A stretch of 64,000 nucleotides of DNA from Flavobacterium flavigenum (GTDB taxonomy: Bacteria > Bacteroidota > Bacteroidia > Flavobacteriales > Flavobacteriaceae). Position 1 is the first letter of the stretch; each line of letters opens with the position of its first letter. Shown here piece by piece: positions 1-9,878 of the stretch. The stretch lies in the NCBI RefSeq assembly GCF_027111255.2, contig NZ_CP114285.2, positions 3,968,001 through 4,032,000 of the forward strand, in the 5' to 3' direction. Below the pieces are notes generated by a model. The model saw only the letters and a program-made list of their open reading frames with translations. It ran no database searches and was not told where the DNA came from. The position numbers and the translations under genes are program-made.

Positions 1-1
1 A

Positions 2-880
2 TACGTTCTTGAATTAAGCAGTTTTCAGTTAGACGGAATAATAGATTACAGACCTGATATCGCCATCATAACCAATATTAGTCCGGATCATTTAGACAGG
101 TATGAATATAAATATGAGAATTATATCAATTCAAAGTTCCGGATAACAATGAACCAGACTGAAACTGATTATCTGATTTACGATGCAGATGATGAAGCAA
201 GTACAGAATGGTTAAAGAATAATAAAACAAAAGCAAAATTAATTCCTTTTTCATTGACTAAATCATTCGATGAAGGGGCTTCTATAAATAACAACAAAAT
301 GGAAATAAAGATTAACCAGGAAGAGTTTACAATGGAAACAGAATACATTGCGTTAGAAGGAAAACATAATATGAAAAATGCAATGGCAGCAAGCTCTGTA
401 GCAAAATTGATGCAAATTAGAAATGCAACAATTCGCGAAAGTTTATCAAATTTTCAAGGTGTTGAACATCGTTTAGAAAAAGTATTAAAAATCCAGAATG
501 TACAGTACATCAATGATTCTAAAGCAACAAATGTAAACGCCACTTTTTTTGCCTTAGACAGTATGAATGTTCCAACTGTTTGGATTGTAGGAGGTGTTGA
601 TAAAGGCAATGACTACAATGAATTGATGTCATTAGTACGCGAAAAAGTAAAAGCAATTATCTGCCTGGGAATCGATAATCGTAAAATTATAGAATCTTTT
701 GGAAATGTTGTGGACATAATGGTGGAAGTAAATAATATGAATGATGCTGTGAAAACGGCACAAAGATTAACAGAAAAAGGTGATGCTGTTTTATTATCTC
801 CGGCTTGTGCTAGTTTCGACTTATTTGAAAACTACGAAGACAGAGGGAAACAATTTAAGCAAGCGGTACATAACTTGTAA
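2..880 (+). CDS. murD: UDP-N-acetylmuramoylalanine--D-glutamate ligase, C-terminal part (cut by window start)
   Basis: The reading frame is open from the left edge, so the true start lies outside the window. The first residues read YVLELSSFQLD and later NISPDHLDRY, both typical of the central ATPase domain of MurD. The first internal Met (149) is not the start. Further on, the C-terminal ligase domain shows EHRLE, NDSKATN and a DKG segment, all standard for MurD. The enzyme adds D-Glu to UDP-MurNAc-L-Ala in the cytoplasm during peptidoglycan precursor synthesis. It is followed by ftsW 76 bases downstream on the same strand. The identification is firm; only the N-terminal nucleotide-sugar domain and part of the P-loop domain are missing from view. 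Confidence 0.95.
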   Translation, partial: YVLELSSFQLDGIIDYRPDIAIITNISPDHLDRYEYKYENYINSKFRITMNQTETDYLIYDADDEASTEWLKNNKTKAKLIPFSLTKSFDEGASINNNKMEIKINQEEFTMETEYIALEGKHNMKNAMAASSVAKLMQIRNATIRESLSNFQGVEHRLEKVLKIQNVQYINDSKATNVNATFFALDSMNVPTVWIVGGVDKGNDYNELMSLVREKVKAIICLGIDNRKIIESFGNVVDIMVEVNNMNDAVKTAQRLTEKGDAVLLSPACASFDLFENYEDRGKQFKQAVHNL

Positions 881-956
881 TATAGTTTAAAGTTTAAAGT
901 TTCTCGTTATGTGGAAACTTGAAATCTAAAACAAGAAAACCTGAAACAAAAGAATT

Positions 957-2267
957 ATGAAAGAGCTGGTAAACAAATTAAAAGGAGACAGGGTAATATG
1001 GTCATTCGTGGCTTTATTAGCACTGTTTTCGTTTATGCCTGTTTTTAGTGCAAGTAGTAATCTGGCTTATATCGGGCACGGTACAGGAAATACACTGGGT
1101 TATTTGATTAAACATTTGGCTCATATTTGTATTGGATTTTTAATTATTTACTGGGTGCATAAAGTGCCATATCATTATTTCAGGGCTATATCAAAAATAG
1201 CGTTGCCTGTTGTTTGGTTTTTACTCGTTTATACATTGTTAAAGGGAACAGTAATCGCGGGAGCTAATGCAAGTCGTTGGATTCAGGTTCCTTTTATTGG
1301 AATCACATTTCAAACGTCAACTTTAGCATCTATCGTTCTTTTTATTTTTGTAGCACGTTATTTATCTAAAACTAAAGAAGAAAATGAACCTTTTCAGGTT
1401 TCATTAGTACAGCTTTGGATTCCGGTCTTTATTACCCTGGCACTTATTTTACCAGCAAACTTCTCTACAACAGCGTTGATTTTTTGTATGGTAATAATGC
1501 TAACTTTTATTGGTAAATATCCATTAAAATATATTGGTTTTATTATTGGTTCTGGTATTGCAATGCTGATGTTTTTTTTATTAGTAGCAAAAGCATTCCC
1601 GGATTCAAGATTTTTTAGCAGAGTTGGAACTTGGGGAAGCCGTATTGAAAACTTCACCACAGACAAACCTGACGAAGATGATTATCAGATTGAAAAGGCA
1701 AAAATAGCTATTGCATCAGGAAGATTAGGTGGTTTGGGGCCAGGTAAAAGTGTGCAGAAAAACTTTTTGCCACAATCATCTTCTGATTTTATTTATGCAA
1801 TTGTAGTAGAAGAATATGGATTGGTAGGAGGAGTTTCTATCCTGCTTTTATATTTATTATTGCTGTTTAGATTTGTAATTGCATCACATAAAGCAAATAC
1901 ACTTTTTGGGAAATTGGTTGTAGTTGGACTCGGTTTTCCAATGATATTTCAGGCAATGATTAATATGGCTGTTGCAGTTGAATTATTGCCGGTAACAGGA
2001 CAAACCCTTCCACTTATAAGTAGCGGAGGTAGTTCAATCTGGATGACTTGTTTTTCTTTGGGAATCATTATTAGTGTAACTAAGAAAGAAGAAGAAATCG
2101 CTGAAGAGAAAGAAGAGAAAGAAAGAAGAAAAGAAGCGCTTCAAAGGTTAATTGATAAAGAATTGGCAGAAGAAGATTTGGCTGCTAATGAAATATATGA
2201 AGAAGAAGAAATGTATTCAATTCTGGATAATTCTAAAAATCCGATGAATGCAGTATTGAACAAATAA
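957..2267 (+). CDS. ftsW: FtsW, SEDS-family septal peptidoglycan glycosyltransferase
   Basis: This is a 436-residue polytopic membrane protein of the RodA/FtsW/SpoVE family, which polymerises lipid II at the division septum together with a class B penicillin-binding protein. About ten hydrophobic segments can be seen. Diagnostic SEDS segments include GANASRWIQVPF, GGLGPGKSVQKNFLPQSSSDFIYA before the large periplasmic loop, and PVTGQTLPLISSGGSS near the end. After the last membrane segment the C-terminus is a charged cytoplasmic tail rich in Glu and Lys (about residues 375-436), probably a coiled coil. Its position between murD and murG is the usual dcw order. The start is the first Met before the first membrane segment. 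Confidence 0.95.
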   Translation: MKELVNKLKGDRVIWSFVALLALFSFMPVFSASSNLAYIGHGTGNTLGYLIKHLAHICIGFLIIYWVHKVPYHYFRAISKIALPVVWFLLVYTLLKGTVIAGANASRWIQVPFIGITFQTSTLASIVLFIFVARYLSKTKEENEPFQVSLVQLWIPVFITLALILPANFSTTALIFCMVIMLTFIGKYPLKYIGFIIGSGIAMLMFFLLVAKAFPDSRFFSRVGTWGSRIENFTTDKPDEDDYQIEKAKIAIASGRLGGLGPGKSVQKNFLPQSSSDFIYAIVVEEYGLVGGVSILLLYLLLLFRFVIASHKANTLFGKLVVVGLGFPMIFQAMINMAVAVELLPVTGQTLPLISSGGSSIWMTCFSLGIIISVTKKEEEIAEEKEEKERRKEALQRLIDKELAEEDLAANEIYEEEEMYSILDNSKNPMNAVLNK

Positions 2268-2308
2268 AATTAGAAAAGAATAGTTTAAGAACTATAACTT
2301 TTAAAAAT

Positions 2309-3394
2309 ATGACAAAGTATAGATTCATACTAAGTGGTGGTGGAACAGGAGGACATATTTATCCTGCAATTGCGATTGCAAACGAATTAAAATTACAATT
2401 TCCTGATGCTGAATTTCTTTTTGTAGGTGCCAAAGATAAAATGGAGATGCAAAAAGTCCCTCAGTCAGGATACGAGATAAAAGGGCTTTGGATTGCTGGT
2501 TTACAGCGAAAACTGACTTTGCAAAATCTGATCTTTCCATTAAAGTTAGCATCAAGTTTGTTAGAGTCAAAAAGAATTATCAGGCAATTTAAACCCAATG
2601 TAGTTATTGGTACAGGTGGTTTTGCAAGCGGACCTTTATTGCAGGCAGCAGGCTCGGCCGGAATACCTACAGTAATTCAGGAACAAAATTCATTTCCCGG
2701 GATAACAAATAAGCTGCTGAGCAAAAAAGCAAATGCAATTTGTGTAGCTTATGAGAATTTAGAACGTTTTTTTCCAAAAGAAAAAATTGTTTTAACAGGA
2801 AATCCGGTTCGTCAGGATTTGATTGATATTGATACAAAACGTAATGATGCTATTGCTTTTTATGGTTTAGATCCGAATAAAAAAACGCTGTTGGTTTTAG
2901 GTGGAAGTTTAGGTGCCAGGAGAGTTAATCAGCTAATCGAAAAAGAACTGGATAATTTTCTTTCGCAAAATGTACAGGTAATTTGGCAATGCGGAAAATT
3001 ATATTTTGAGGATTATAAAAAATACAATCAGCAGGATGTAAAAGTAGTCGATTTCATTGAAAGAATGGATTTTGTTTATGCTGCTGCAGATGTGATTATT
3101 TCCCGGGCAGGGGCATCATCAGTTTCAGAATTATGTATTGTTGGAAAGCCGGTTATTTTTATACCGTCGCCAAATGTAGCAGAAGATCATCAGACCAAAA
3201 ATGCTCAGGCAATAGTAGATGCAAAAGGCGCAATCTTATTAAGGGAATCAGAATTAGACAGTCAGTTTAGTATTGTTTTTGAAGCACTTTTAAAGGATGA
3301 GGGAAAACAAAATCAATTAAGCGATAATATTAAAAAACTCGCCAGACCAAATGCTACAAAAGTAATTGTAGATGAAATTAGAAAGTTGTTATAA
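2309..3394 (+). CDS. murG: UDP-GlcNAc:undecaprenyl-PP-MurNAc-pentapeptide GlcNAc transferase
   Basis: MurG turns lipid I into lipid II on the inner face of the cytoplasmic membrane. The 361-residue length is normal. The N-terminal glycine-rich loop GGGTGGHIYPA lies at residues 9-19, GTGGFASGP near 101-109, and QEQNSFPGITNKLL near 124-137. The C-terminal UDP-GlcNAc-binding region holds SRAGASSVSEL and AEDHQTKNA. The gene starts 41 bases after ftsW and is followed by a 143-base gap before murC. Confidence 0.96.
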   Translation: MTKYRFILSGGGTGGHIYPAIAIANELKLQFPDAEFLFVGAKDKMEMQKVPQSGYEIKGLWIAGLQRKLTLQNLIFPLKLASSLLESKRIIRQFKPNVVIGTGGFASGPLLQAAGSAGIPTVIQEQNSFPGITNKLLSKKANAICVAYENLERFFPKEKIVLTGNPVRQDLIDIDTKRNDAIAFYGLDPNKKTLLVLGGSLGARRVNQLIEKELDNFLSQNVQVIWQCGKLYFEDYKKYNQQDVKVVDFIERMDFVYAAADVIISRAGASSVSELCIVGKPVIFIPSPNVAEDHQTKNAQAIVDAKGAILLRESELDSQFSIVFEALLKDEGKQNQLSDNIKKLARPNATKVIVDEIRKLL

Positions 3395-3537
3395 TATAAC
3401 TTTTTAGCTTAATTATAGAACAAAATAAAAAAATCATAACGTTATTTTTAAGCGTTTTGAGTTGTTAAATAATAAAAAATATAAAGGCTTAATTACTAGT
3501 TTTTTATAAACGTAAAATAGCTCAAAATAAAAATCAA

Positions 3538-4887
3538 ATGAATTTAAATCAAATACAAAACGTTTATTTTATTGGTATCGGAGGAATCGGAATGAGTGCC
3601 CTGGCCCGTTATTTTAAATATATCGGGAAAAAAGTTTCGGGTTATGATAAAACTCCCTCAATGCTTACAAATGAATTGATTGAAAGTGGTATTGATATTC
3701 ATTTTGAAGATAATATTAGTTTGATTCCATCTGATTATTATGTAGAAAATACGCTGGTGATTTTTACACCGGCAGTTCCTATGACGCATTCAGAGTGGAA
3801 TTACTTTATTGAAAGACAGTATCAGGTTAAAAAACGTGCAGAAGTTTTAGGTATTATTACTAAAGGAACGTTTAGTTTTGCAGTGGCAGGAACACACGGA
3901 AAAACGACTACTTCTAGTATCTTGGGTCATATTTTGTATGAAAGTGGGGCAGATGTTACGGCATTTGTTGGCGGAATTGTTGAGAATTATAATTCAAATC
4001 TAATTGGAAACGGAAAAACAGTAACAGTTGTCGAAGCAGATGAATTTGACAGATCGTTTTTACATTTACACCCCAATATTGCTTGCATAACATCGATGGA
4101 TGCAGATCATTTGGATATTTACGGGACCAGTGATGCTATAGAAGCTTCTTTTGTAGAATTTGCCTCCAAAGTTGAAGATAAAAATAATCTCTTTATTACT
4201 AAAGAATTGCCTTTGGATGGAGTTCAGTGTGCGATTAATGAGGAAGCTGTTTACAAGGCCTTTAATGTTAGGATAGAAGATGGAAGTTACGTTTTTGATG
4301 TGCAAACACCATCAGAAATTATAAAGGATTTGCGTTTTGGACTGCCAGGGAAGCATAATTTGATGAATGCATTGATGGCTATCGCAATGTCAAAAACTTT
4401 TGGAACATCAACAGATGCAATTGTAAAAGCGCTGGCTTCTTTTAACGGAATCAGAAGACGTTTTTCATATCAGATCAAATCTGAAAATTTAGTTTATATA
4501 GATGATTATGCGCATCATCCAACAGAGATAAATGCTGTAAATCAAGCGGTTAGGGAGCTGTATCCAGATCGAAAAGTGCTGGCGGTTTTTCAGCCGCATT
4601 TATTCAGCAGGACGAAAGATTTTGTTGATGGATTTGCAGAAAGTTTGTCGCAGTTTGACGAAGTCTTTTTAATGGATATATATCCGGCAAGAGAGCTTCC
4701 GATGGAAGGGGTTACCTCTGAATGGCTGTTGGCTAAGATGACTAATTCGAATAAAAAAATTGTTGCAAAAGAAGATTTATTAGCCGAAATTAAATCGAAT
4801 GATGCGTCGGTAATTGTAACAATCGGAGCTGGTGATATTGGAGAGATGGTACCATCAATTAAAGCAATTTTAAATGAAAATATTTAA
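3538..4887 (+). CDS. murC: UDP-N-acetylmuramate--L-alanine ligase
   Basis: MurC adds L-Ala to UDP-MurNAc, the first step of stem-peptide assembly. The protein has 449 residues, normal for the family. The N-terminal Rossmann-type motif GIGGIGMSALA is at residues 13-23 and the ATP-binding P-loop AGTHGKTTTSS at 117-127. YIDDYAHHPTEI in the C-terminal domain is the classical MurC signature. The gene overlaps ftsQ by 14 bases, so the two are probably translationally coupled. Confidence 0.97.
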   Translation: MNLNQIQNVYFIGIGGIGMSALARYFKYIGKKVSGYDKTPSMLTNELIESGIDIHFEDNISLIPSDYYVENTLVIFTPAVPMTHSEWNYFIERQYQVKKRAEVLGIITKGTFSFAVAGTHGKTTTSSILGHILYESGADVTAFVGGIVENYNSNLIGNGKTVTVVEADEFDRSFLHLHPNIACITSMDADHLDIYGTSDAIEASFVEFASKVEDKNNLFITKELPLDGVQCAINEEAVYKAFNVRIEDGSYVFDVQTPSEIIKDLRFGLPGKHNLMNALMAIAMSKTFGTSTDAIVKALASFNGIRRRFSYQIKSENLVYIDDYAHHPTEINAVNQAVRELYPDRKVLAVFQPHLFSRTKDFVDGFAESLSQFDEVFLMDIYPARELPMEGVTSEWLLAKMTNSNKKIVAKEDLLAEIKSNDASVIVTIGAGDIGEMVPSIKAILNENI

Positions 4888-5596
4888 TTGGACAAATATA
4901 AGATTAGTATTCATTTTAGGGCTTGTTGTCTTTCTGTATTCGTTTGCCCAACACCGAAACGGAGACAGAAAATTGAAGAAATCTGAGGTTATTTTTGTAG
5001 GAGAGAACAAGCTTTTTGTGAAGCCTGAAACGGTTAATAAATTGTTGATAGAAAATAAAAGAGACGCTTCCAGTATCCGAAAAGATGAGTTAGATTTGAA
5101 TAAAATAGAGAAAAGCATCGATACACAAGAGATGGTTGAGAAATCAGATGTTTTTGTAAGTATTGATGGAGTGCTTAAAGCGCGGGTAAAACAGAGAACA
5201 CCAATAGCAAGAATTTATGATGGTGGAAGCTCTTTCTATATTGACTATGAAGGAAATAAAATGCCTTTGTCAGACAATTTTACGGCGCGTGTTCCTCTTG
5301 TTTCGGGAACAATAAATAAAAAAAATAACGAAGATTTAGCTGCCCTATTTCGCACAATTTATGACGATGCGTTTTTGAAAAAAAACATCATTGCAATAGA
5401 AATTATGCCTAATGGTAGCTTAAAAATGTTTAATAGAAATTATAATTACTTCATTGATTTTGGAAGAACAATGAATGTGGATCAAAAATTCAGGAATTAT
5501 AAAGCTTTTTTTCAAAAGGCTGTTTTAGATAGTTCGTTATCTAAATACAATAAAATTGATCTGAGGTTTACGGAACAAGTAGTTTGCACAAAATAA
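4874..5596 (+). CDS. ftsQ: Cell division protein FtsQ/DivIB
   Basis: The 240-residue protein has a short cytoplasmic N-terminus, one membrane anchor (about residues 9-23, LVFILGLVVFLYSFA) and a periplasmic domain. The sequence is weakly conserved, as usual for FtsQ, but DVFVSIDGVLKARVKQRTPIARI is the recognisable POTRA/beta-domain transition, and FYIDYEGNKMPL follows. FtsQ links the Z-ring to the septal synthesis complex. The overlap with murC and the seven-base spacing to ftsA support the assignment. Confidence 0.9.
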   Translation: MKIFNWTNIRLVFILGLVVFLYSFAQHRNGDRKLKKSEVIFVGENKLFVKPETVNKLLIENKRDASSIRKDELDLNKIEKSIDTQEMVEKSDVFVSIDGVLKARVKQRTPIARIYDGGSSFYIDYEGNKMPLSDNFTARVPLVSGTINKKNNEDLAALFRTIYDDAFLKKNIIAIEIMPNGSLKMFNRNYNYFIDFGRTMNVDQKFRNYKAFFQKAVLDSSLSKYNKIDLRFTEQVVCTK

Positions 5597-5602
5597 TAGA
5601 AA

Positions 5603-7012
5603 ATGGAAAAAGATAACATTGCAGTAGGTCTAGATATTGGAACAACCAAGATAGTTGCCATGATAGGCAAGAAAAATGAATATGGCAAATTAGAAATCCT
5701 GGGCATTGGTAAATCCAAAAGTCTGGGTGTTGCAAGAGGCGTTGTAAATAACATCACCCAAACTATTCAATCGATTCAGCAAGCTATTCTTGAAGCCGAA
5801 ACTAATTCAGGTTACAAAATTAAAGATGTGGTTGTGGGCATTGCAGGACAGCACATCAGAAGTATTCAGCATACCGATTACATAAGCCGAAATAATCCGG
5901 AAGAAGTTATTGGCGAAAAAGATATTCAGCTTTTGATTGACCAGGTAAATAAACTGGCTATGTTGCCTGGAGAGGAAATTATTCATGTTTTGCCGCAGGA
6001 ATTTAAAATCGATGGACAATCTGAAATAAAGGAACCAATAGGAATGTACGGCGGAAGACTGGAATCTAGTTTTCACGTTGTAGTGGGGCAGGCATCATCA
6101 ATCCGAAATGTTGGCAGATGTATTCAAAGCTCAGGAATTGAATTATCAGGATTAACATTAGAACCGTTAGCTTCTGCTGATGCTGTTTTAAGCCAGGAAG
6201 AAAAAGAAGCTGGTGTTGCGCTTATCGATATCGGTGGGGGAACAACAGATTTAGCTATTTTTAAAGATGGAATCATTCGTCATACTGCTGTAATTCCTTT
6301 TGGAGGGAATGTAATTACAGAAGATATCAAGGAGGGATGTTCTATTATTGAAAAGCAGGCTGAGCTTTTAAAAATAAAATTCGGATCTGCCTGGCCGGGA
6401 GAAAATAAAGATAACGAAATTGTTTCTATTCCGGGATTAAGAGGAAGAGAACCAAAAGAGATTTCACTTAAAAATCTATCCAAAATTATTCACGCTCGTG
6501 TGGTAGAAATAATTGAACAGGTTTTCTCTGAAATTAAAGCTTATGGACATGAAGATCCACGTAAAAAATTAATCGCCGGAATTGTTCTTACTGGTGGCGG
6601 TGCGCAGTTAAAACACATTAAGCAATTAGTAGAATATATCACAGGTATGGATACCAGAATTGGATATCCAAACGAGCATTTAGCTGGTAACTCCAGCGAG
6701 GAAATTTCAAGTCCATTGTTTGCAACTGCAGTTGGGTTGGTAATGAACAGTATTGAAAATAGTACACAAAGTGCTGTCAGAATGGAAGTTGTAAATGAGC
6801 AGCCAAAAGTGGTTTACAGAAATGTTCCTCCAGTGACGCAACAGCGATACGAAGTTGAAGAAAACTACGTTGAAAGAATGGAAACGGTTGAACAATCAAG
6901 AGAAGTTAGAAGTAATGTTGCTGTTGAGGAATCTACAGAAACTAAAATAAGAAAATCGTTTTTTGACAGATATGTCGATAAAATCAAAGATTTTTTAGAT
7001 AACGCAGAATAA
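5603..7012 (+). CDS. ftsA: Cell division protein FtsA, actin-like membrane tether of FtsZ
   Basis: This is a 469-residue actin-fold ATPase. The phosphate-1 loop is DIGTTKIVAMIG (residues 11-22), the phosphate-2 loop is ALIDIGGGTTDLAIF in the middle, and the adenosine motif is VLTGGGAQLKHI. The 1C domain unique to FtsA lies between about residues 85 and 165. A variable linker follows (about 390-450) and the C-terminal end IRKSFFDRYVDKIKDFLD is an amphipathic membrane-targeting helix. It lies directly between ftsQ and ftsZ. Confidence 0.96.
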   Translation: MEKDNIAVGLDIGTTKIVAMIGKKNEYGKLEILGIGKSKSLGVARGVVNNITQTIQSIQQAILEAETNSGYKIKDVVVGIAGQHIRSIQHTDYISRNNPEEVIGEKDIQLLIDQVNKLAMLPGEEIIHVLPQEFKIDGQSEIKEPIGMYGGRLESSFHVVVGQASSIRNVGRCIQSSGIELSGLTLEPLASADAVLSQEEKEAGVALIDIGGGTTDLAIFKDGIIRHTAVIPFGGNVITEDIKEGCSIIEKQAELLKIKFGSAWPGENKDNEIVSIPGLRGREPKEISLKNLSKIIHARVVEIIEQVFSEIKAYGHEDPRKKLIAGIVLTGGGAQLKHIKQLVEYITGMDTRIGYPNEHLAGNSSEEISSPLFATAVGLVMNSIENSTQSAVRMEVVNEQPKVVYRNVPPVTQQRYEVEENYVERMETVEQSREVRSNVAVEESTETKIRKSFFDRYVDKIKDFLDNAE

Positions 7013-7094
7013 AAAGAATAAGAGAAAAGGAATTACTATTGGCCCCAAGTCAAGAGTAAAAAATGTATTAAATAAGAATTTCAAAACCAAAAAG

Positions 7095-9074
7095 ATGATG
7101 AGCAACTCAGAATTTGGAAGCATTTCATTTGATTTACCAAAAAACCAATCAAATGTCATCAAAGTAATAGGTGTAGGAGGGGGCGGAAGTAACGCAATTA
7201 ATCACATGTTCCAGCAAGGAATAAAAGGTGTAGATTTTATCGTTTGTAATACTGATTCGCAAGCATTACAAAATAGTTCTGTTCCAAACAAAATTCAATT
7301 AGGGGTGAATTTGACAGAAGGTCTTGGAGCAGGAGCTAATCCTGATGTAGGGCAACAGTCTGCTATTGAAAGTATCGCTGATATCGAAAAAATGCTGGAT
7401 CGTAATACCAAAATGGTATTTATTACCGCTGGTATGGGCGGCGGAACTGGTACAGGGGCTGCTCCGGTAATTGCGCAATTGGCAAAAGAGAGAGAAATTT
7501 TAACAGTTGGTATTGTAACAATTCCTTTTCAGTTTGAAGGGAAAGTGCGTCAGGAACAAGCACTTTTAGGAATCGAAAAGCTGCGTAAACAAGTAGACTC
7601 GTTAATTGTAATCAATAATAATAAATTAAGGGAAGTATACGGAAATCTTGGTTTTAAAGCCGGATTCTCGAAAGCTGATGAAGTATTGGCAACGGCCTCA
7701 AGAGGTATTGCAGAAGTAATTACGCATCACTATACTCAAAATATCGATTTACGTGATGCTAAAACTGTTTTGTCAAATAGTGGAACAGCTATCATGGGAT
7801 CTTCTGTAGCTACTGGCGAAAACAGGGCTAAAGAAGCTATTGTTTCAGCATTGGATTCTCCATTATTAAATGACAACAAAATCACAGGAGCCAAAAACGT
7901 ATTGTTGCTTATCGTTTCTGGATCAGACGAAATTACGCTGGATGAAATTGGAGAAATCAATGATCATATTCAGGCAGAAGCAGGTTATAATGCCAATATT
8001 ATCATGGGAGTTGGTGAAGACGAATCTCTGGGTGAAGCTATTGCTGTAACTATTATCGCAACTGGTTTTGATGTTGAACAACAAAACGAGATTGTAAATA
8101 CTGAGCCTAAAAAAATCATTCATACATTAGAAGATGAGCAAAGAAGTGTTCATAATCTAACAAACAGACCGCTTGCTTCTTTTGATTTAAATGCTGAAAC
8201 ACCTATTGCAAAACCAGAAGAGAAAGTTGTTTTTGATTTGATGGAAGATACAAATGCTCCGGTAATACCTACTCCAACAACTCCAGTTGCTGTTGCTCCA
8301 ACTATGAATCAGGAAGAGTTAGTGGTAATGTCAGAGTTTATAAAAAATCTTGATGTAACTTTTGAAATTGTTTCGCCAATTACAGATATAGATTTTACAA
8401 TTTCAACCCCGGAGGTAAAGACTTTTCAGGAAACACAAGCCCCGCAAAGAATTTTCGAGAAGCAGGAACAAACTACATTTTCATTTGATTTGCCTCTTTT
8501 CAGAGCTGAACCAGAAGTAAAGAAAGAGCCAGTTGTAGAGGATAATAAAATTTTATTCGAACTGACAAATGAAACCCGTAACATAAAAGTTAATGAACCA
8601 GTTTCTTTTGTGCCGGTTACAGAACTTTCCGAAAATGGGATTATAAAGTATTCCTTAGAAGAATATATGGAGGTGGAGAACGATTTAATCGCATCAAAAC
8701 CGGTTGAAAAAGTGATAGAAGATGTAATTCCTGAAGAATTAAATATCACATTGAAACCAAAAACTGAATTTGCAAGCGAACCTGACTTTTCAGCAGTTTC
8801 AAATGTTTCTCCAATGGAATTGACAATTGAGGAAACGTTGCGTCTAAGAGCTGAGGAGAGAAGAAGAAAACTAAAGGAATTCAATTATAAATTTCATAAC
8901 AATGTTTCCAGAATTGATGAACTTGAAAAAGAACCGGCATATAAAAGATTAGGAATCGATTTGTCGAATTCTCAATCAAATAATACCAATTCAAGAATTT
9001 CAGTTGGTACAGACAGTAATAATGATTTGCAGTTGCGTTCAAATAATTCGTTTTTGCACGACAACGTAGATTAG
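7095..9074 (+). CDS. ftsZ: Cell division protein FtsZ with long C-terminal linker
   Basis: FtsZ is the tubulin-like GTPase that forms the Z-ring. The nucleotide-binding loop GGGGSNAINHM starts near residue 28 and the tubulin signature GMGGGTGTGAAP is at 113-124. The T7 loop region NIIMGVGEDESLG is present. The globular core ends near residue 325. About 330 residues of acidic, Pro/Thr/Glu-rich linker follow, making the protein 659 residues instead of the 380-400 of E. coli; long linkers are usual in Flavobacteria. The conserved C-terminal peptide region contains EPAYKRLGIDL. Two Met codons (7095 and 7098) compete as start. A terminator follows at 9097. Confidence 0.97.
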   Translation: MMSNSEFGSISFDLPKNQSNVIKVIGVGGGGSNAINHMFQQGIKGVDFIVCNTDSQALQNSSVPNKIQLGVNLTEGLGAGANPDVGQQSAIESIADIEKMLDRNTKMVFITAGMGGGTGTGAAPVIAQLAKEREILTVGIVTIPFQFEGKVRQEQALLGIEKLRKQVDSLIVINNNKLREVYGNLGFKAGFSKADEVLATASRGIAEVITHHYTQNIDLRDAKTVLSNSGTAIMGSSVATGENRAKEAIVSALDSPLLNDNKITGAKNVLLLIVSGSDEITLDEIGEINDHIQAEAGYNANIIMGVGEDESLGEAIAVTIIATGFDVEQQNEIVNTEPKKIIHTLEDEQRSVHNLTNRPLASFDLNAETPIAKPEEKVVFDLMEDTNAPVIPTPTTPVAVAPTMNQEELVVMSEFIKNLDVTFEIVSPITDIDFTISTPEVKTFQETQAPQRIFEKQEQTTFSFDLPLFRAEPEVKKEPVVEDNKILFELTNETRNIKVNEPVSFVPVTELSENGIIKYSLEEYMEVENDLIASKPVEKVIEDVIPEELNITLKPKTEFASEPDFSAVSNVSPMELTIEETLRLRAEERRRKLKEFNYKFHNNVSRIDELEKEPAYKRLGIDLSNSQSNNTNSRISVGTDSNNDLQLRSNNSFLHDNVD

Positions 9075-9096
9075 TTTTAAAAATCTAAATATTTGG

Positions 9097-9138
9097 ATAG
9101 CCCGAAAATTGGATTTAATTTTCGGGTTATTTTTTTTA
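9097..9138 (+). terminator. Intrinsic terminator after ftsZ
   Basis: A perfect 10-base stem (9101-9110 with 9117-9126), extended by four more pairs if one G-U is allowed, encloses a 6-base loop. A run of eight T follows on the plus strand. It closes the division cluster. Confidence 0.85.
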
Positions 9139-9270
9139 TCTTCGCACAGAATTTAAAATTTGACTTTTTTAAATAGACATTCAGACGTCTGTTATTTTCA
9201 CAAACAAAGTCAAAATAATCCAATTAATATAGCAATGATAAGCAGCTTGCTTATTTAAATAAAATATAAG

Positions 9271-9720
9271 ATGAGTTTACAAGCACAAATCATGGATGAG
9301 ATTAAAACCGCCATGAAAGCAAAAGATACGGTAGCTTTAGAAGCTTTAAGGGCAGTTAAGTCGGAATTATTATTGGCCTCAACATCATCAGGGTCTAAAG
9401 AAGAATTAACTGAGGATGAAGAGATAAAACTACTTCAGCGATTGGTAAAAACGCGTAAAGAAAGTGCCAGGATTTTTACTGAACAAAACCGTCCTGATTT
9501 AGCTGAACCTGAATTGGCTCAGGTTGCCGTAATTGAGAAGTTTTTGCCTGCTCAGTTAAGTGAAGAAGAAGTGGAAGCTGTGATAGCAAAAATTATTGCC
9601 GAAACAGGAGCTTCAGGAATTGCTTCAATGGGTAAAGTAATGGGATTAGCATCTGCTCAACTAGGTGGAACTGCTGAAGGCAAAACCATTTCTACGATTG
9701 TTAAAAAATTACTTTCGTAA
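9271..9720 (+). CDS. GatB/YqeY domain protein
   Basis: A 149-residue protein of the YqeY family, related to the C-terminal tRNA-recognition domain of the GatB amidotransferase subunit. Typical segments are AMKAKDTVALEALRAVKSEL at the start, KTRKESARIF in the middle and EKFLPAQLSEEEVE followed by GKVMG in the second half. The family binds tRNA-like substrates, but the precise role of the stand-alone form is not settled. In Bacteroidota it commonly follows ftsZ, as here. A perfect 10-base palindrome (CAGACGTCTG, 9182-9191) lies in the 196-base upstream gap and may be an operator. Confidence 0.9.
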   Translation: MSLQAQIMDEIKTAMKAKDTVALEALRAVKSELLLASTSSGSKEELTEDEEIKLLQRLVKTRKESARIFTEQNRPDLAEPELAQVAVIEKFLPAQLSEEEVEAVIAKIIAETGASGIASMGKVMGLASAQLGGTAEGKTISTIVKKLLS

Positions 9721-9795
9721 TAATAAAAATTATAAATATCTCAGATTCTTAATTTCAATCTCTAAAATGGATTTTGAATTTGATTATTTAATATT

Positions 9796-9869
9796 GATCG
9801 CGTAGTTCAACTGGATAGAATATCAGATTTCGGCTCTGAGGGTTGGGGGTTCGAACCCCTCCGCGATCA
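9796..9869 (+). tRNA. tRNA-Arg (anticodon UCG)
   Basis: The acceptor stem GATCGCG (9796-9802) pairs with CGCGATC (9862-9868), followed by discriminator A. The anticodon stem TCAGA/TCTGA encloses the loop TTTCGGC, giving anticodon TCG, which reads CGA. The T arm is GGGGG-TTCGAAC-CCCCT in outline. No CCA is encoded. The length of 74 bases and all four arms are consistent with tRNA. Confidence 0.93.
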
Positions 9870-9878
9870 CTTTGAAAG

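Noticed and set aside
8426..8884. A 152-codon minus-strand ORF inside ftsZ
   Set aside because: It lies opposite the low-complexity FtsZ linker and has Ser-rich composition typical of antisense shadows.
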